Counted from the first letter of the stretch, positions 38,204 to 49,228 are shown. The stretch: DNA of 64,000 bases from Paracidovorax avenae ATCC 19860 (GCF_000176855.2 NC_015138.1:3100001-3164000); one strand, 5' to 3'. The notes: a model not told the origin generated them from the sequence alone. Numbers and translations are program-made.

Positions 38204-38260
38204 GTGTTGCGCCCAAGTATAGCACAAAACCCTATTGTTTTTGTCGGGTAACAAAACCCA
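38204..38260 (-). promoter_or_regulatory. Candidate iscR promoter with IscR-like inverted repeat
   Basis: On the minus strand TATACT is a strong -10 candidate (38216-38221); a GACAAA hexamer 18 bp upstream is a weak -35. Overlapping the -35 region is ACCC-(13 bp)-GGGT, resembling the CC..TAxGG pattern of type 2 IscR sites but with mismatches. The T-rich tract here is distinctly less GC-rich than the surroundings. The 5' leader to iscR would be about 170 nt. Confidence 0.45.
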
Positions 38261-38300
38261 TCAGTCACCTTTTCGCCCAGGCGGAGCCCTCTCCTTCCGA

Positions 38301-40403
38301 TCAAGCCGCCTGGTCGGCCCCGCTGGCGCCGAAGGCCTGCGCCTTCAGCCGGTTCAGCTGGTCCCGCACCCGGGCGGCCTGTTCGAACTCCAGGTTGCGC
38401 GCATGGTCCAGCATCTGCTTTTCCAGCCGCTTGATTTCGCGGGCGACGTCCTTCTCGGACATGTCCTCGACCTGGGCCCTCCGCAGGGCCTCCTGCTCGA
38501 GACGTTCGGCCTCCCGGCCGGTCTTCTCGCTGTAGACCCCGTCGATCAGGTCGCGGACCTGCTTGACGATGCTCCGTGGCGTGATCCCCTGGGCTTCGTT
38601 GTGTGCGATCTGTTTCGCGCGCCGCCGTTCCGTTTCGCCGATGGCTTTTTTCATGGAATCGGTGATGCGGTCCGCATAGAGGATCGCCTGGCCGTTCAGG
38701 TTGCGCGCGGCACGCCCGATGGTCTGGATCAGGCTGCGCTCGGCGCGCAGGAAGCCTTCCTTGTCCGCGTCCAGGATGGCCACCAGGGACACCTCCGGGA
38801 TGTCCAGCCCCTCGCGCAGCAGGTTGATGCCCACCAGCACATCGAAGGCCCCGAGCCGCAGGTCACGGATGATTTCCACGCGCTCGACGGTGTCGATGTC
38901 GGAGTGCAGGTAGCGCACCTTCACGCCGTTGTCGGTCAGGTAATCGGTGAGCTGCTCGGCCATGCGCTTGGTGAGCGTGGTGATCAACACCCGCTCGCTG
39001 CGCTCGACGCGCACGCGGATCTCCTGCAGCACGTCGTCCACCTGGTGGGTGGCGGGGCGGACCTCCACGACGGGGTCCACCAGCCCGGTCGGGCGCACCA
39101 CCTGGTCCACCACTTTGCCGGAGTGGGTCTTCTCGTAGTCGGCCGGAGTGGCCGACACGAAAACGACCTGGCGCATGCGTCGCTCGAATTCCTCGAACTT
39201 GAGCGGGCGGTTGTCGAGCGCGGACGGCAGGCGGAAGCCGTACTCCACCAGTGTGGTCTTGCGCGCGCGGTCGCCGTTGAACATCGCCGCGAGCTGACCG
39301 ATCATCTGGTGGCTCTCGTCCAGGAACATGAGGGCGTCGGGGGGCAGGTAGTCAGTGAGCGTGGGCGGAGGATCGCCCGGTGCGGCGCCGGACAGGTGGC
39401 GCGTGTAGTTCTCGATGCCCTTGCAGTGGCCGACCTCGCTGAGCATCTCCAGGTCGAACCGGGTGCGCTGCTCCAGGCGCTGCGCCTCCACCAGCTTGCC
39501 CTCGGCCACGAACTGGGCCAGCCGCTCGTTCAGTTCCAGCTTGATGGTCTCGACGGCGGCCAGCACCTTGTCGCGGGGAGTGACGTAGTGGCTGCTGGGG
39601 TAGATGGTGAAACGCGGGATCTTCTGGCGGACGCGGCCGGTGAGCGGATCGAACAGCGACAGGGTCTCGATTTCGTCGTCGAACAATTCGATGCGAATGG
39701 CCAGTTCGCTGTGCTCTGAAGGAAACACGTCGATGGTGTCGCCGCGCACGCGGAAGGTGCCGCGCGCGAAATCCTGCTCGTTGCGCGTGTATTGCATGCG
39801 GATCAGGCGCGAGATCACGTCGCGCTGGCTGATCTCGTCGCCGACGCGCATGATGAAGCGCATCTTGGTGTAGTCCTCCGGCGCCCCGATGCCGTAGATG
39901 GCGCTCACCGTGGCCACGATGACCACGTCGCGCCGCTCGAGCACGCTCTTGGTGGCCGACAGCCGCATCTGCTCGATATGCTCGTTGATGGCCGAGTCCT
40001 TCTCGATGAAAAGGTCGCGCTGCGGGACGTAGGCTTCGGGCTGGTAATAGTCGTAGTAGCTGACGAAGTACTCGACGGCATTGTTCGGGAAGAACTCCCG
40101 GAACTCACTGTAGAGTTGGGCGGCGAGCGTCTTGTTGGGCGCGAACACGATCGCCGGACGGCCGAGCCGCGCGATCACATTCGCCATGGTGAACGTCTTG
40201 CCCGAGCCGGTCACGCCCAGCAGCGTCTGGAACACCTCGCCGTCCTGCACGCCCTCGACCAGCTGGTCGATGGCGACGGGCTGGTCGCCTGCCGGCGGAT
40301 AGGGCTGGTAGAGCTCGAAGGGCGAATCGGGGAAGCGCACGAGGGTGCCTTCGCCTCGCGTCTCCGGCATGGTTTCGATGGGTTTTGGCATGGGCTGGCT
40401 CAA
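38301..40403 (-). CDS. uvrB: Excinuclease ABC subunit B
   Basis: 700 residues. Nucleotide excision repair helicase that loads onto damaged DNA with UvrA and recruits UvrC. Walker A is GVTGSGKT (63-70); the beta-hairpin region has [16 protein letters not shown]; motif II is FLDESHQM; motif VI has QTIGRAARN; the C-terminal UVR motif is [16 protein letters not shown]. Full length. Divergent from the aminotransferase gene with a 92-bp gap; I found no good LexA box there. Confidence 0.98.
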   Translation of the reverse strand: MSQPMPKPIETMPETRGEGTLVRFPDSPFELYQPYPPAGDQPVAIDQLVEGVQDGEVFQTLLGVTGSGKTFTMANVIARLGRPAIVFAPNKTLAAQLYSEFREFFPNNAVEYFVSYYDYYQPEAYVPQRDLFIEKDSAINEHIEQMRLSATKSVLERRDVVIVATVSAIYGIGAPEDYTKMRFIMRVGDEISQRDVISRLIRMQYTRNEQDFARGTFRVRGDTIDVFPSEHSELAIRIELFDDEIETLSLFDPLTGRVRQKIPRFTIYPSSHYVTPRDKVLAAVETIKLELNERLAQFVAEGKLVEAQRLEQRTRFDLEMLSEVGHCKGIENYTRHLSGAAPGDPPPTLTDYLPPDALMFLDESHQMIGQLAAMFNGDRARKTTLVEYGFRLPSALDNRPLKFEEFERRMRQVVFVSATPADYEKTHSGKVVDQVVRPTGLVDPVVEVRPATHQVDDVLQEIRVRVERSERVLITTLTKRMAEQLTDYLTDNGVKVRYLHSDIDTVERVEIIRDLRLGAFDVLVGINLLREGLDIPEVSLVAILDADKEGFLRAERSLIQTIGRAARNLNGQAILYADRITDSMKKAIGETERRRAKQIAHNEAQGITPRSIVKQVRDLIDGVYSEKTGREAERLEQEALRRAQVEDMSEKDVAREIKRLEKQMLDHARNLEFEQAARVRDQLNRLKAQAFGASGADQAA

Positions 40404-40495
40404 GGTGGAGCCCTTAAAATCGGGGCGACCTGGCAGAGTACAACAGGCCCGGTCTCCCGTTCCGACATCCTTCGTCGATACCCCAAGGAAACTCC

Positions 40496-41692
40496 ATGTC
40501 TCTCTTCACCGCCGTCGAAATGGCACCGCGCGACCCGATCCTGGGTCTGAACGAGCAGTACGCTGCTGACACCAACCCCAACAAGGTCAACCTGGGGGTG
40601 GGCGTGTATTTCGACGACAACGGCAAGCTGCCCCTGCTGCAATGCGTCCAGGCCGCGGAAAAGGCCATGATGGACAAGCCTTCGGCACGCGGCTACCTGC
40701 CCATCGACGGTATCGTCGCCTATGACAATGCCGTCAAGTCGCTGGTGTTCGGGGCGGGCAGCGAGCCTGTCACCTCCGGCCGCGTGGCCACCGTGCAGGC
40801 CATCGGCGGCACCGGCGGCCTGAAGATCGGCGCCGACTTCCTCAAGAAGGTCAGCCCCGATGCCAAGGTGCTGATCTCCGACCCGAGCTGGGAAAACCAC
40901 CGCGCGCTGTTCACCAATGCCGGCTTCGTGGTGGATACCTACGCCTACTACGACGCGGCCAAGCGCGGCGTGAACTTCGAAGGCATGCTGGCCAGCCTCA
41001 AGGCCGCCACGCCCGGCACCATCGTCGTGCTGCACGCCTGCTGCCACAACCCGACCGGCTACGACATCACGCCCGAGCAGTGGGACCAGGTGGTGGCGGT
41101 GGTCAAGGCCCAGGGCCTGACGGCCTTCCTCGACATGGCCTACCAGGGCTTCGGCCACGGCATCCAGGAAGACGGGGCGGTGATCCAGAAGTTCGTGGCT
41201 GCCGGCCTGAGCTTCTTCGTCTCCACGTCCTTCTCCAAGAGCTTCAGCCTGTACGGCGAGCGCGTGGGCGGCCTGTCCGTGCTGTGCGCCGACAAAGAAG
41301 AGGCCTCCCGCGTGCTGAGCCAGCTGAAGATCGTCATCCGCACCAACTATTCCAACCCGCCCACGCATGGCGGCGCGGTGGTGGCAGCGGTGCTGGGCAA
41401 CCCCGAACTGCGCGCCCTGTGGGAGAAGGAACTGGGCGAGATGCGCGTGCGCATCAAGGCCATGCGCCAGAAGCTGGTGGACGGCCTCAAGGCCGCCGGC
41501 GTGCAGCAGGACATGTCCTTCATCACGCAGCAGATCGGCATGTTCAGCTACTCGGGCCTGTCCAAGGACCAGATGGTGCGCCTGCGCACCGAGTTCGGCG
41601 TGTACGGCACCGACACCGGTCGCATGTGCGTGGCTGCGCTCAACAGCAAGAACATCGACTATGTCTGCCAGTCGATCGCCAAGGTGATCTGA
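40496..41692 (+). CDS. Aspartate/aromatic amino acid aminotransferase (class I)
   Basis: 398 residues, the AspC/TyrB length. PLP Lys248 lies in [17 protein letters not shown]; the N-terminal [19 protein letters not shown] and the [17 protein letters not shown] motif (with Asn/Pro for cofactor binding) are characteristic of the proteobacterial Ia subgroup. It transfers amino groups between glutamate and oxaloacetate or aromatic keto acids. Which substrate it prefers cannot be decided from sequence. It ends in a good terminator and is divergent from uvrB. Confidence 0.95.
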   Translation: MSLFTAVEMAPRDPILGLNEQYAADTNPNKVNLGVGVYFDDNGKLPLLQCVQAAEKAMMDKPSARGYLPIDGIVAYDNAVKSLVFGAGSEPVTSGRVATVQAIGGTGGLKIGADFLKKVSPDAKVLISDPSWENHRALFTNAGFVVDTYAYYDAAKRGVNFEGMLASLKAATPGTIVVLHACCHNPTGYDITPEQWDQVVAVVKAQGLTAFLDMAYQGFGHGIQEDGAVIQKFVAAGLSFFVSTSFSKSFSLYGERVGGLSVLCADKEEASRVLSQLKIVIRTNYSNPPTHGGAVVAAVLGNPELRALWEKELGEMRVRIKAMRQKLVDGLKAAGVQQDMSFITQQIGMFSYSGLSKDQMVRLRTEFGVYGTDTGRMCVAALNSKNIDYVCQSIAKVI

Positions 41693-41731
41693 CCCCGGCT
41701 GCGCCCGCCCGCGGGCGCCAGCACGGTCACG

Positions 41732-41755
41732 AAGCCGCCTCCGGGCGGCTTTTTT
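41732..41755 (+). terminator. Intrinsic terminator after the aminotransferase
   Basis: AAGCCGCC (41732-41739), TCCG loop, GGCGGCTT (41744-41751), then more T's to 41755. It lies 40 bp after the stop codon and ahead of the CoA-transferase start. Confidence 0.9.
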
Positions 41756-41808
41756 CATGGGCGCATGGCGCGGCATGCCTTCCTGCCCTGTCCAGGCGAT
41801 ACTGGGAC

Positions 41809-42699
41809 ATGGCCTCTCCACCCCACTCCACCGGCGCGCTGGGCGGTGCCCGCATCCTCAGCATCGCCCTGAACCTTCCCGGACCTGCGGCACTGGCCCG
41901 ATGCCGCGACGAAGGGGCACTCTGCACGAAGCTCGAACCGCCGGCACCCGCGGGCCGGCCCAGCGCGGACCCCATGGCGCTCTATTGCCCTCAGGCCTAT
42001 GCGGAGCTGCATGCTGGCGTCCGCGTGCTCCAGGCCGACTTGAAGGCGCCTGCGGGACAGGCGTTGCTGCACCAGGAACTGGCGACCACGGATGTGCTGA
42101 TCACCTCGTTCCGCCCCTCGGCGCTGCAGCGGCTCGGCCTGGACTGGCCCGCCTTGCAGGACCGCCATCCGGCCCTGTCGCTGGTCCGGATCGTGGGCGG
42201 CCATGGTGATGCCGCGGAAACGCCCGGCCACGACCTCACCTACCAGGCAGAGGCGGGGCTCCTGCCTGAAGGAGAGTTGCTGCCCGCCAGCCTGCACGCG
42301 GACATGGCGGGCGCCCTGCTGGCTTCCGAGGCGGTACTGCGTGCATTGCTCGCCAGGCATTCCACCGGACGGGGAACGGAACACGAGATCGCGCTCTCGG
42401 CGGCCGCACGGTGGCTGGCGATGCCCAGGACCTGGGGCCTGGCCCTGCCGGCCGGCGACGTGGGCGGCGCCCATGCGGGATACCGCGTCTATCGATGCGA
42501 GGACGGGCGGGTGGCTCTCGCGGCCCTGGAGCCGCACTTCATGGCCCGGCTGTGCGGCGCGGTCGGGCTGCCGCGGGATGCCGACCCGCGCGATGCATCG
42601 ACCCGGGACGCCATCGCCAGCTTCCTGCGCCATCGCCGGCGGGAGGAGCTGGACCGCTGGGCCCTGCAGGAGGACATCCCACTGCACACCATCGACTGA
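41809..42699 (+). CDS. Short CaiB/BaiF (class III) CoA-transferase family protein
   Basis: 296 residues from ATG 41809. Class III CoA-transferase/racemase signatures are present: ILSIALNLPGPAALARCRDEGA at the N-terminus and PGHDLTYQAEAGLLP, in which the Asp matches the AMACR catalytic Asp. It ends after the equivalent of the central domain and is 60-100 residues shorter than typical family members (360-400), although several bacterial members of about this size exist. Whether it is active is open. No acyl-CoA pathway genes are adjacent, so the substrate is unknown. Follows the aminotransferase but behind its terminator. Confidence 0.8.
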   Translation: MASPPHSTGALGGARILSIALNLPGPAALARCRDEGALCTKLEPPAPAGRPSADPMALYCPQAYAELHAGVRVLQADLKAPAGQALLHQELATTDVLITSFRPSALQRLGLDWPALQDRHPALSLVRIVGGHGDAAETPGHDLTYQAEAGLLPEGELLPASLHADMAGALLASEAVLRALLARHSTGRGTEHEIALSAAARWLAMPRTWGLALPAGDVGGAHAGYRVYRCEDGRVALAALEPHFMARLCGAVGLPRDADPRDASTRDAIASFLRHRRREELDRWALQEDIPLHTID

Positions 42700-42844
42700 C
42701 CGGCGGCAGACCTCGGCACATCGGCGTCGTCCGACAACATGCCGCTGGCTTGCCCTACCTGGCGGATGCAACGCGGCATTGCCCAATGGCTGGAGCCGCG
42801 CGATCCGACATGCGCGCATCCTTTGCCCCACAAGAGGTGAGCCC

Positions 42845-43258
42845 ATGAAGCCGTTCGCACTCGATCCCGACATGACGTCGCCCACCGGCATGTTCTATCC
42901 CACGGGCTACGTATTCGCCCTCTTTCCTGGGGAACAACCGGGCCGCGACGCAGGGCAGGCCCTGGCGGACCAGGGGTATGCCGATGTGTCGCATGCGCCG
43001 CCGGACGCGATCCAGCAGCACGTGGTGCGCACCCTGGGCAATGCCGATACTCCCCTGCCGAGCGTAGGGGCGGAAGGCGTGATCGTGCGCCGCATCGCAG
43101 AGCTGGCAGCCCAGGGCCACCACGGGCTGCTGATCCGCCCGCACGAGGACGACAGCCCGGAATCGCTGCAGGCGGCGCTGGAGCCGCTGGGCGCCAGTGC
43201 GGCTTTTTTCTATCGGCGTCTCATCATCGAAGACCTCATACCCCAGCCTGCGCCCTGA
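42845..43258 (+). CDS. Small protein of unknown function
   Basis: 137 residues from ATG 42845 (AGAGGTGAGCCC precedes it). I do not recognise it. It opens with FALDPDMTSPTGMFYPTGYVFALFPG and has an alpha/beta pattern with AEGVIVRRIAELAAQGHHGLLIRP and AAFFYRRLIIEDLIP, without signal peptide or transmembrane helix; it is probably cytoplasmic. It is isolated between the CoA-transferase gene and the convergent ygiQ. Confidence 0.7.
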   Translation: MKPFALDPDMTSPTGMFYPTGYVFALFPGEQPGRDAGQALADQGYADVSHAPPDAIQQHVVRTLGNADTPLPSVGAEGVIVRRIAELAAQGHHGLLIRPHEDDSPESLQAALEPLGASAAFFYRRLIIEDLIPQPAP

Positions 43259-43290
43259 TGGCCCTGCATCCGGGCTGCAGCGCCCGCCGG

Positions 43291-43313
43291 GCTGCGCGGT
43301 ACGGCCGCGCAGC
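43291..43313. terminator. Hairpin in the convergent gap before ygiQ end
   Basis: GCTGCGCGG (43291-43299) pairs perfectly with CCGCGCAGC (43305-43313), loop 5. No T-run follows on either strand, so it is a weak bidirectional terminator candidate at best. Confidence 0.35.
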
Positions 43314-43335
43314 CGGAGAGCCGGCGCACCGCGTT

Positions 43336-45714
43336 TCAGCGCGGCTTGGTCCGCCCTGCACCACCCGGCCTTGGGCCGGCGGTTGGCTTACCGGGCGATG
43401 GGCCGCCTGCGCGCGGGCCCGTGCGGACGCCCGCGCGGGGCGGCAGGCCCGTGTGCTGGGTCAGCAGCTTGCCGGGTGCCGGCCCCTTGGCGGGCGCCGT
43501 GGTGCTGTTCTTGCGCCGGGCGCTCTGGTAGCTGCCATCCGTCATCGGCTGGAAGGTCGGGATCAGGTGGTGCTTGCCGTTGCCGATCAGGTCGGCCCGG
43601 CCCATGGCCTTGAGCGCCTCGCGCAGCAGGGGCCAGTTGTTCGGATCGTGGTAGCGCAGGAAGGCCTTGTGCAGGCGGCGGCGCTTCTCCCCGCGCACGA
43701 TGTCCACGGATTCCTCGGCCGCATCGCGCATCTGGCGCCGCACCCGCGTCAGCGTGTTGCGGCCGGAGTGGTACATGGCCGTGGCCGTGGCCATGGGGCT
43801 GGGATAGAAGGTCTGCACCTGGTCTGCGCGGAAGCCGTTCTTCTTGAGCCAGATGGCGAGGTTCATCATGTCCTCGTCGCTAGTGCCCGGATGCGCGGCG
43901 ATGAAATACGGGATCAGGAACTGCTTCTTGCCCGCCTCTTCGCTGAACTGCTCGAACATCTGCTTGAAGCGGTCGTAGCTGCCGATGCCCGGCTTCATCA
44001 TCTTGGTGAGCGGGCCCTGCTCCGTGTGCTCCGGCGCGATCTTCAGGTAGCCCCCCACGTGGTGCTGCACCAGTTCCCGGACGTATTCGGGCGACTTCAC
44101 GGCCAGGTCGTAGCGCAGGCCCGAGCCGATGAGGATCTTCTTGATGCCCTTGAGCGCCCGGCCCCGGCGGTAGATCTTGATGAGCGGGCCGTGGTCGGTG
44201 GTGAGGTTCTGGCAGATGCCCGGATAGACGCAACTGGGCTTGCGACAGGCCGCCTCGATCTCGGGACTGCGGCAGCCCAGGCGGTACATGTTGGCGGTGG
44301 GGCCGCCCAGGTCGGAAATGGTGCCGGTGAAACCCTTGACCTTGTCGCGGATGTCCTCGATCTCCTGGATGATCGAGTCTTCGCTGCGGCTCTGGATGAT
44401 GCGGCCCTCGTGCTCGGTGATCGAGCAGAACGTGCAGCCGCCGAAGCAGCCGCGCATGATGTTCACGCTGAAGCGGATCATCTCCCACGCAGGGATCTTC
44501 GTCGCCCCGTCGTGGCTGCCGTTCTCGTCGGCATAGCTGGGATGCGGGCCGCGGGCATACGGCAGGTCGAAGACATGGTCCATCTCGGCCGTGGTGAGCG
44601 GGATGGGCGGCGGGTTGATCCACACATCGCGCGCCGTGGGGCCCTCCCCGTGCGCCTGCACCAGCGCGCGGGCATTGCCGGGATTGGTTTCCAGGTGCAG
44701 CACGCGGTTGGCGTGCGCATAGAGCACCGGGTCGCTCTTGACCTGCTCATAGCTGGGCAGCCGGATCACGCTCTTTTCGCGCGGGGGCACTTTCAGCCTG
44801 GCCTTGAGCGCCGGGTTGGCAACGAACTGGATTGGCTGCACCGCGGGGTTCGGATCCTGCGCCGCAGGAGCGCCCTCCTCCTTGCTGCAGCTGCTGCCCT
44901 GTGCAGCCGCCTGCTCGCTGGTCGTGAGGTAGGGATTCACATGGGCCTCGACACGGCCCGGCTCATCGACCGTGGTGGAGTCGATCTCGAACCAGCCGGC
45001 AGCCGTCTCGTCGCCGGGGCGGCGCACGAAGGCCGTGCCGCGCACATCGGTGATCTGCTCGACCGGCTCGCGCGCAGCCAGGCGGTGCGCCACCTCGACC
45101 AGCGCACGCTCGGCGTTGCCGTAGAGCAGCAGGTCGCATTTGGCATCGACCACGATGGAGCGGCGCACCTTGTCGCTCCAGTAGTCGTAGTGGGCAATGC
45201 GGCGCAGGCTGCCTTCGATGCCGCCCAGGATGATGGGCACGTCCTTGAACGCCTCGCGGCAGCGCTGGCTGTACACGATCGCCGCGCGGTCGGGGCGCTT
45301 GCCGCCCACGTCGCCCGGGGTGTAGGCATCGTCGCTGCGAATCTTCCGGTCGGCCGTGTACCGGTTGATCATGGAATCCATGTTGCCCGCCGTCACGCCC
45401 CAGAACAGGTTGGGTCGGCCCAGCACCTTGAAGGGCTCGGCGCTCTGCCAGTCGGGCTGGGCGATGATGCCGACACGGAAGCCCTGCGCCTCCAGCGTAC
45501 GGCCGATCACCGCCATACCGAAGCTCGGGTGATCGACGTAGGCGTCGCCCGTCACCAGGATCACGTCGCAGCTGTCCCAACCCAGTTGCTGCATCTCCTC
45601 GCGGCTCATGGGCAGGAACGGGGCCGTGCCGAAGCGCTTCGCCCAATAGGGGCGATAGCTCGTCAGCGGCTTGGCGGCGCGCGCGAAAAAGGAAACGTCA
45701 ACAGGGGCGTTCAT
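43336..45714 (-). CDS. ygiQ: YgiQ-family radical SAM protein
   Basis: 792 residues. The radical SAM [4Fe-4S] motif is Cys423-x3-Cys427-x2-Cys430 in [17 protein letters not shown]. The N-terminal part holds the UPF0313 domain ([23 protein letters not shown]-type [22 protein letters not shown]). The C-terminus carries the DUF3362-type region and a Pro/Arg/Lys-rich tail. The molecular reaction of YgiQ is not established. An Ala/Cys-containing insertion (about 273-295, [19 protein letters not shown]) is probably a flexible loop. Complete gene. Confidence 0.95.
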   Translation of the reverse strand: MNAPVDVSFFARAAKPLTSYRPYWAKRFGTAPFLPMSREEMQQLGWDSCDVILVTGDAYVDHPSFGMAVIGRTLEAQGFRVGIIAQPDWQSAEPFKVLGRPNLFWGVTAGNMDSMINRYTADRKIRSDDAYTPGDVGGKRPDRAAIVYSQRCREAFKDVPIILGGIEGSLRRIAHYDYWSDKVRRSIVVDAKCDLLLYGNAERALVEVAHRLAAREPVEQITDVRGTAFVRRPGDETAAGWFEIDSTTVDEPGRVEAHVNPYLTTSEQAAAQGSSCSKEEGAPAAQDPNPAVQPIQFVANPALKARLKVPPREKSVIRLPSYEQVKSDPVLYAHANRVLHLETNPGNARALVQAHGEGPTARDVWINPPPIPLTTAEMDHVFDLPYARGPHPSYADENGSHDGATKIPAWEMIRFSVNIMRGCFGGCTFCSITEHEGRIIQSRSEDSIIQEIEDIRDKVKGFTGTISDLGGPTANMYRLGCRSPEIEAACRKPSCVYPGICQNLTTDHGPLIKIYRRGRALKGIKKILIGSGLRYDLAVKSPEYVRELVQHHVGGYLKIAPEHTEQGPLTKMMKPGIGSYDRFKQMFEQFSEEAGKKQFLIPYFIAAHPGTSDEDMMNLAIWLKKNGFRADQVQTFYPSPMATATAMYHSGRNTLTRVRRQMRDAAEESVDIVRGEKRRRLHKAFLRYHDPNNWPLLREALKAMGRADLIGNGKHHLIPTFQPMTDGSYQSARRKNSTTAPAKGPAPGKLLTQHTGLPPRAGVRTGPRAGGPSPGKPTAGPRPGGAGRTKPR

Positions 45715-45968
45715 TGGTATGGCGTGGGGGCGGGGCCCTGGATTTTAGAGGGATCGTCCTCAGAAGCGTCCCGGGCTGTGCAGGCCACCACGGTCACGAT
45801 GGGGTTTCACGGTGATCCGGACACTGTACTGGCTTCGTAAAAATTGCAAAAATTTTTCTTGAACACGCCAATTGAAATCATTAAAATCATTTTTTTCAAA
45901 TTGATCAATAATTCGTCACAGCGTTCACGCACTGCAAGAGCGCGACACCTATCCACGGAGACATCCCC

Positions 45969-47588
45969 ATGCGCAAAGCCACAATGACCGTCAAAAACCA
46001 GCTCAGCATCGCATTCGGAGCCCTGGTGGTGATGGTGCTCATCGTCTCGGTTCTTTCGCTCCACTCGCTGGGCAACGCGAACCAGACGTTCACGGGCTAC
46101 GTGCAAGGCATCAATGCACAGTCCGACCTCGCGAGCGGCCTGCGCAGCGCGGTGAACCGCCGGGCGATTGCAGTGCGCAACCTGGTGCTCGTCACCGAGC
46201 GCCAGGAAGCGGACAAGGAACAGGCCCTGGTGCTCAAGGCCGATGAAGACGTCCAGAAGAACCTGGCCGGGCTGAAGAAAGCGGTAGAGCAGGATCGCGC
46301 TGCACCGGGATCGACCCGGCAATTGCTGCGTGAACTGGAGCAGATCGAGGCGGTGTATGGCCCTGTGGCCCGCGACATCGTGAAGATGGCAGTGGCCGGT
46401 CAACGCGAGGCCGCCGTTACCAAGATCAACAACGAATGCCGGCCTCTTCTCGCCCAGCTCACGGGCAAGACCGGAGATTTCGTGACCGATGCCGGCAAGC
46501 GCGCGGACGCGACGGAAGCTGCCGCCGCCGAGAGTTTCGTGCGGCAGCGGAACATTCTGCTCGCCGCCTGCCTCGCCGCGGTGGCCATGGCCATCGTGTC
46601 GGGCGTGATCATCACGCGCCGCCTGTCGAGTGCCCTGGGCGCGGAGCCGTCCGAACTGGGCTGGGCCGCCCAGCGCGTGGCCGAAGGCGACCTGGCCCCG
46701 CTGGGCGCGGCTGGCGGCGTGGCGGCAGGCAGCGTGATGGCCTCCATCGCCAGCATGCAGAGCAGCCTGGCGCGCATCGTCACCCAGGTGCGCAGCGCAT
46801 CGGATTCGATCGCCATCGGCTCGACGGAGATCGCCACCGGTGCCAGCGACCTGAGCATGCGCACCGAACAGCAGGCCAGCGCGCTGCAGCAAACGTCCGC
46901 CACCATGGATGAGCTCAGCTCCACCGTGCGCCACAACGCCGACAACGCGCTGCAGGCGAACCAGCTGGCCCAGGGGGCCACCGGTGTGGCGCAGCAGGGC
47001 GGAGACGCCGTGAACCAGGTCGTGACGACGATGAGGGAAATCAATGAGAGCTCGCGCCGTATCTCCGACATCATCGGCGTCATCGACGGCATCGCCTTCC
47101 AGACCAACATCCTCGCGCTGAACGCCGCCGTGGAAGCAGCCCGCGCGGGCGAACAGGGACGCGGCTTCGCCGTGGTCGCCAGCGAGGTGCGCAGCCTCGC
47201 CCAGCGCAGCGCCCAGGCGGCCCGGGAAATCAAGACCCTCATCACCGACAGCGTGACGCAGGTGGAAGCAGGGACTGCCCTGGTGGACCGGGCCGGCCAG
47301 ACCATGGAAGAAGTGGTGGCGTCGATCAAGCGGGTGAGCGACATCGTCGGGGAAATCAGCGCCGCCAGCAGCGAGCAGAGCCATGGCGTGTCGCAAGTGG
47401 GCGTTGCCGTGAACCACATGGACGAGGCCACCCAGCAGAATGCCGCCCTGGTCGAGCAAAGCTCGGCGGCGGCGAAGAGCCTGCAGCAGCAGGCCCAGGA
47501 TCTCGTGCAGGCGGTCTCGATCTTCAAGCTGCAGCCGCAGCACGCCGCCCTGCCCCAGCCGATGCAGTTCGCCGCGTTGCAGGCGTGA
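45969..47588 (+). CDS. Methyl-accepting chemotaxis protein
   Basis: 539 residues. A transmembrane helix near residues 12-31 and a second near 195-212 flank a four-helix-bundle ligand domain of about 160 residues, with HAMP-like [22 protein letters not shown] next. The signalling domain has the hairpin tip [22 protein letters not shown] with the CheA/CheW contacts and predicted methylation helices. It ends without an NWETF-type CheR tether. It senses an unknown ligand. The upstream 250 bp are markedly AT-rich. No other che genes are adjacent. Confidence 0.95.
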   Translation: MRKATMTVKNQLSIAFGALVVMVLIVSVLSLHSLGNANQTFTGYVQGINAQSDLASGLRSAVNRRAIAVRNLVLVTERQEADKEQALVLKADEDVQKNLAGLKKAVEQDRAAPGSTRQLLRELEQIEAVYGPVARDIVKMAVAGQREAAVTKINNECRPLLAQLTGKTGDFVTDAGKRADATEAAAAESFVRQRNILLAACLAAVAMAIVSGVIITRRLSSALGAEPSELGWAAQRVAEGDLAPLGAAGGVAAGSVMASIASMQSSLARIVTQVRSASDSIAIGSTEIATGASDLSMRTEQQASALQQTSATMDELSSTVRHNADNALQANQLAQGATGVAQQGGDAVNQVVTTMREINESSRRISDIIGVIDGIAFQTNILALNAAVEAARAGEQGRGFAVVASEVRSLAQRSAQAAREIKTLITDSVTQVEAGTALVDRAGQTMEEVVASIKRVSDIVGEISAASSEQSHGVSQVGVAVNHMDEATQQNAALVEQSSAAAKSLQQQAQDLVQAVSIFKLQPQHAALPQPMQFAALQA

Positions 47589-47601
47589 ACCTCGGGAACT
47601 C

Positions 47602-47635
47602 CGCCGGGGGCTCAAGGGACCCGGCGGCCTTGCCT
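47602..47635 (+). terminator. Weak terminator candidate after the chemoreceptor gene
   Basis: CCGCCGGG (47602-47609) pairs with CCCGGCGG (47621-47628), loop 11, followed by CCTTGCC rather than a T-run. Confidence 0.4.
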
Positions 47636-47637
47636 GT

Positions 47638-47841
47638 TCACCACTCGCCGACGGCGCGAACCCGCTGGTCGAGGTCCGCAGGCGGATCTTCGTAGGCCGA
47701 CACCAGGAGGCAGCCGTCCGCAGGGGCGGATGGCGCCGGGGTCGCCTTGGCGGCGGGTGAAGCACCCGAAGCATCGCCCAGGAAGGGCAATGCGGAAAAT
47801 GGACGGGGCAGCGCGAACGAGCTCAGGTTGAAGGACAGCAT
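47638..47841 (-). CDS. Small protein of unknown function (67 aa)
   Basis: I favour ATG 47841 (LSFNLSSFALPRPF) because AGGAAG precedes it by 7 bp; a longer form from 47883 (81 aa) is possible. The N-terminus is hydrophobic/aromatic and the rest is Ala/Pro-rich with DGCLLVSAYEDPPADLDQRV. No family is recognised. It lies between the chemoreceptor and azurin genes. A real gene is plausible but not proven. Confidence 0.45.
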   Translation of the reverse strand: MLSFNLSSFALPRPFSALPFLGDASGASPAAKATPAPSAPADGCLLVSAYEDPPADLDQRVRAVGEW

Positions 47842-48045
47842 GGCGGGCTTCCTGTAGCGACGGGGACGTCGCGTGGTCTTCATGCAGGGGGTACCCCGAT
47901 GAGGGTACGGGGGCTGCGGCGAGCCCCCTGTAGGCCGGCACGCTTCCTCCATGACAAAACACCCTGCCGTGGCTTCCCTGCCACACGGAGCATGGGCGGC
48001 TCCCGCCATCGGACAGGGCATTGGCTGCCCCGCCCTGGCGCTGCG

Positions 48046-48501
48046 TCACTTCGACAGCGTCAGCGTGCCCTTCATGAGCGCCGAATGGCCGGGGAACGAG
48101 CAGAAGTAGGCATACGACTCGCCAGCCTTGAGGGAAGAGACCGGGAACGTCACCGAATCGCTTTCACCGCCACCGATGATCTTCGTATGGGCAATGACGC
48201 GCTTGTCGCCGTCCTTGACGAAATTCTTCTCCGCGCCGGCCGCCATGCCGTCGGTCGAAGCGCCCTGCATGTCCGATGCCTTGGTGAGTACCCAGTTGTG
48301 GCCCATGGCGGTCTTGGGCAGCTTGCCCGCGTGCTTGAGCTTGACGGTGAACTGCTTGCAGCTCTGGGGTACGGCGATGGCAGCCTTGTTGAACTGCATG
48401 GCGTCGTTGCCTTCGATGTCCACGCTGCAGTCCGCCGCTTGGGCGGATGCGCCGGCGCCCAGCGCCAGAGCCAGGGCCAATGCCTTCCAATGTCTTGCCA
48501 T
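48046..48501 (-). CDS. azu: Azurin, periplasmic blue copper protein
   Basis: 151 residues with a signal peptide (cleavage after AQAA near residue 23). The type 1 copper site is complete: His in MGHNWVL, and Cys, His, Met in [14 protein letters not shown]. The disulfide pair is [10 protein letters not shown] and PQSCKQF. It carries electrons in the periplasm, for example to nitrite reductase, cytochrome oxidase or a peroxidase. Well matched to the azurin family over its entire length. It is a single gene, convergent-side neighbour of the small 67-aa gene. Confidence 0.97.
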   Translation of the reverse strand: MARHWKALALALALGAGASAQAADCSVDIEGNDAMQFNKAAIAVPQSCKQFTVKLKHAGKLPKTAMGHNWVLTKASDMQGASTDGMAAGAEKNFVKDGDKRVIAHTKIIGGGESDSVTFPVSSLKAGESYAYFCSFPGHSALMKGTLTLSK

Positions 48502-48640
48502 GTCGGGTTTCTCCTTCGGTCAATGCCGCCGATGCGGCGATGGCCTATCGTAGGAAAGGCGGCGCCGGAGGCCGTTGACGTGCATCAATCCCCACGAAGG
48601 AGATGCCGACGGTGCCCGGCCGCCTACACTTGCGCCCCCT

Positions 48641-49228
48641 ATGCCGCAAACACTCCGAGCGCCTTCGCACAGCGAACTCGTCATCAAGAAGAGCCGCTTC
48701 ATCGGCTGCGTGCAGCCCGTCGCCGACCGTGCCACCGCCCAGCTGGTGGTGGACGGCCTGCGGCGCGATCACCCGGGCGCCGCACATGTCTGCTGGGCCC
48801 TGCTGGCCGGGGGCCAGTCGGCCGCGGTGGACGACGGGGAGCCGGGGGGCACGGCGGGCCGGCCCATGCTGGAGGTGCTGCGGCACCAGGATCTGGAAGG
48901 CGTCCTTGCCACCGTGGTGCGCTACTTCGGCGGGGTGAAGCTCGGTGCCGGCGGGCTCGTGCGGGCGTATGCGGACACCGTGGCCCAGGCGCTGCTCCAG
49001 GCGGACAAGGTGCCCCTGGAGCGCATGGCCACCCTCCAGTGCCTGGTGCCCTACGCGCTGGAAGGACTCGTGCGCCGCGAGGTGGACGCCGCAGGGGCCA
49101 AACTGCAGGACGTGGAGCACGGTTCGCTGGTGCTGTTGCGCCTTTCGATTGCCGAGCCGCGCGCCGCGGCGTTCCGGCAGCGCATCGACGACGCCGCCCA
49201 GGGACGGGCCGGCTGGCCCGATACCTGA
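48641..49228 (+). CDS. YigZ/IMPACT-family (UPF0029) protein
   Basis: 195 residues from ATG 48641. The UPF0029 domain is clear: SELVIKKSRFIGCVQPV, DDGEPGGTAGRPMLEVL and VVRYFGGVKLGAGGLVRAY. A C-terminal ferredoxin-like DUF1949 part follows (LVPYALEGLVRREV). Relatives bind RNA or translation factors; eukaryotic IMPACT regulates GCN2, but the bacterial role is undefined. It is divergent from azurin. Confidence 0.9.
   Translation: MPQTLRAPSHSELVIKKSRFIGCVQPVADRATAQLVVDGLRRDHPGAAHVCWALLAGGQSAAVDDGEPGGTAGRPMLEVLRHQDLEGVLATVVRYFGGVKLGAGGLVRAYADTVAQALLQADKVPLERMATLQCLVPYALEGLVRREVDAAGAKLQDVEHGSLVLLRLSIAEPRAAAFRQRIDDAAQGRAGWPDT

Noticed and set aside
40430..40446. LexA box upstream of uvrB
   Set aside because: CTG and CAG are 11 bp apart here, not the 10 needed, and the middle is not AT-rich.
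45840..45930. Sigma-28 promoter for the chemoreceptor
   Set aside because: The AT-rich tract contains TAAA, but no GCCGATAA-like element at the right distance.
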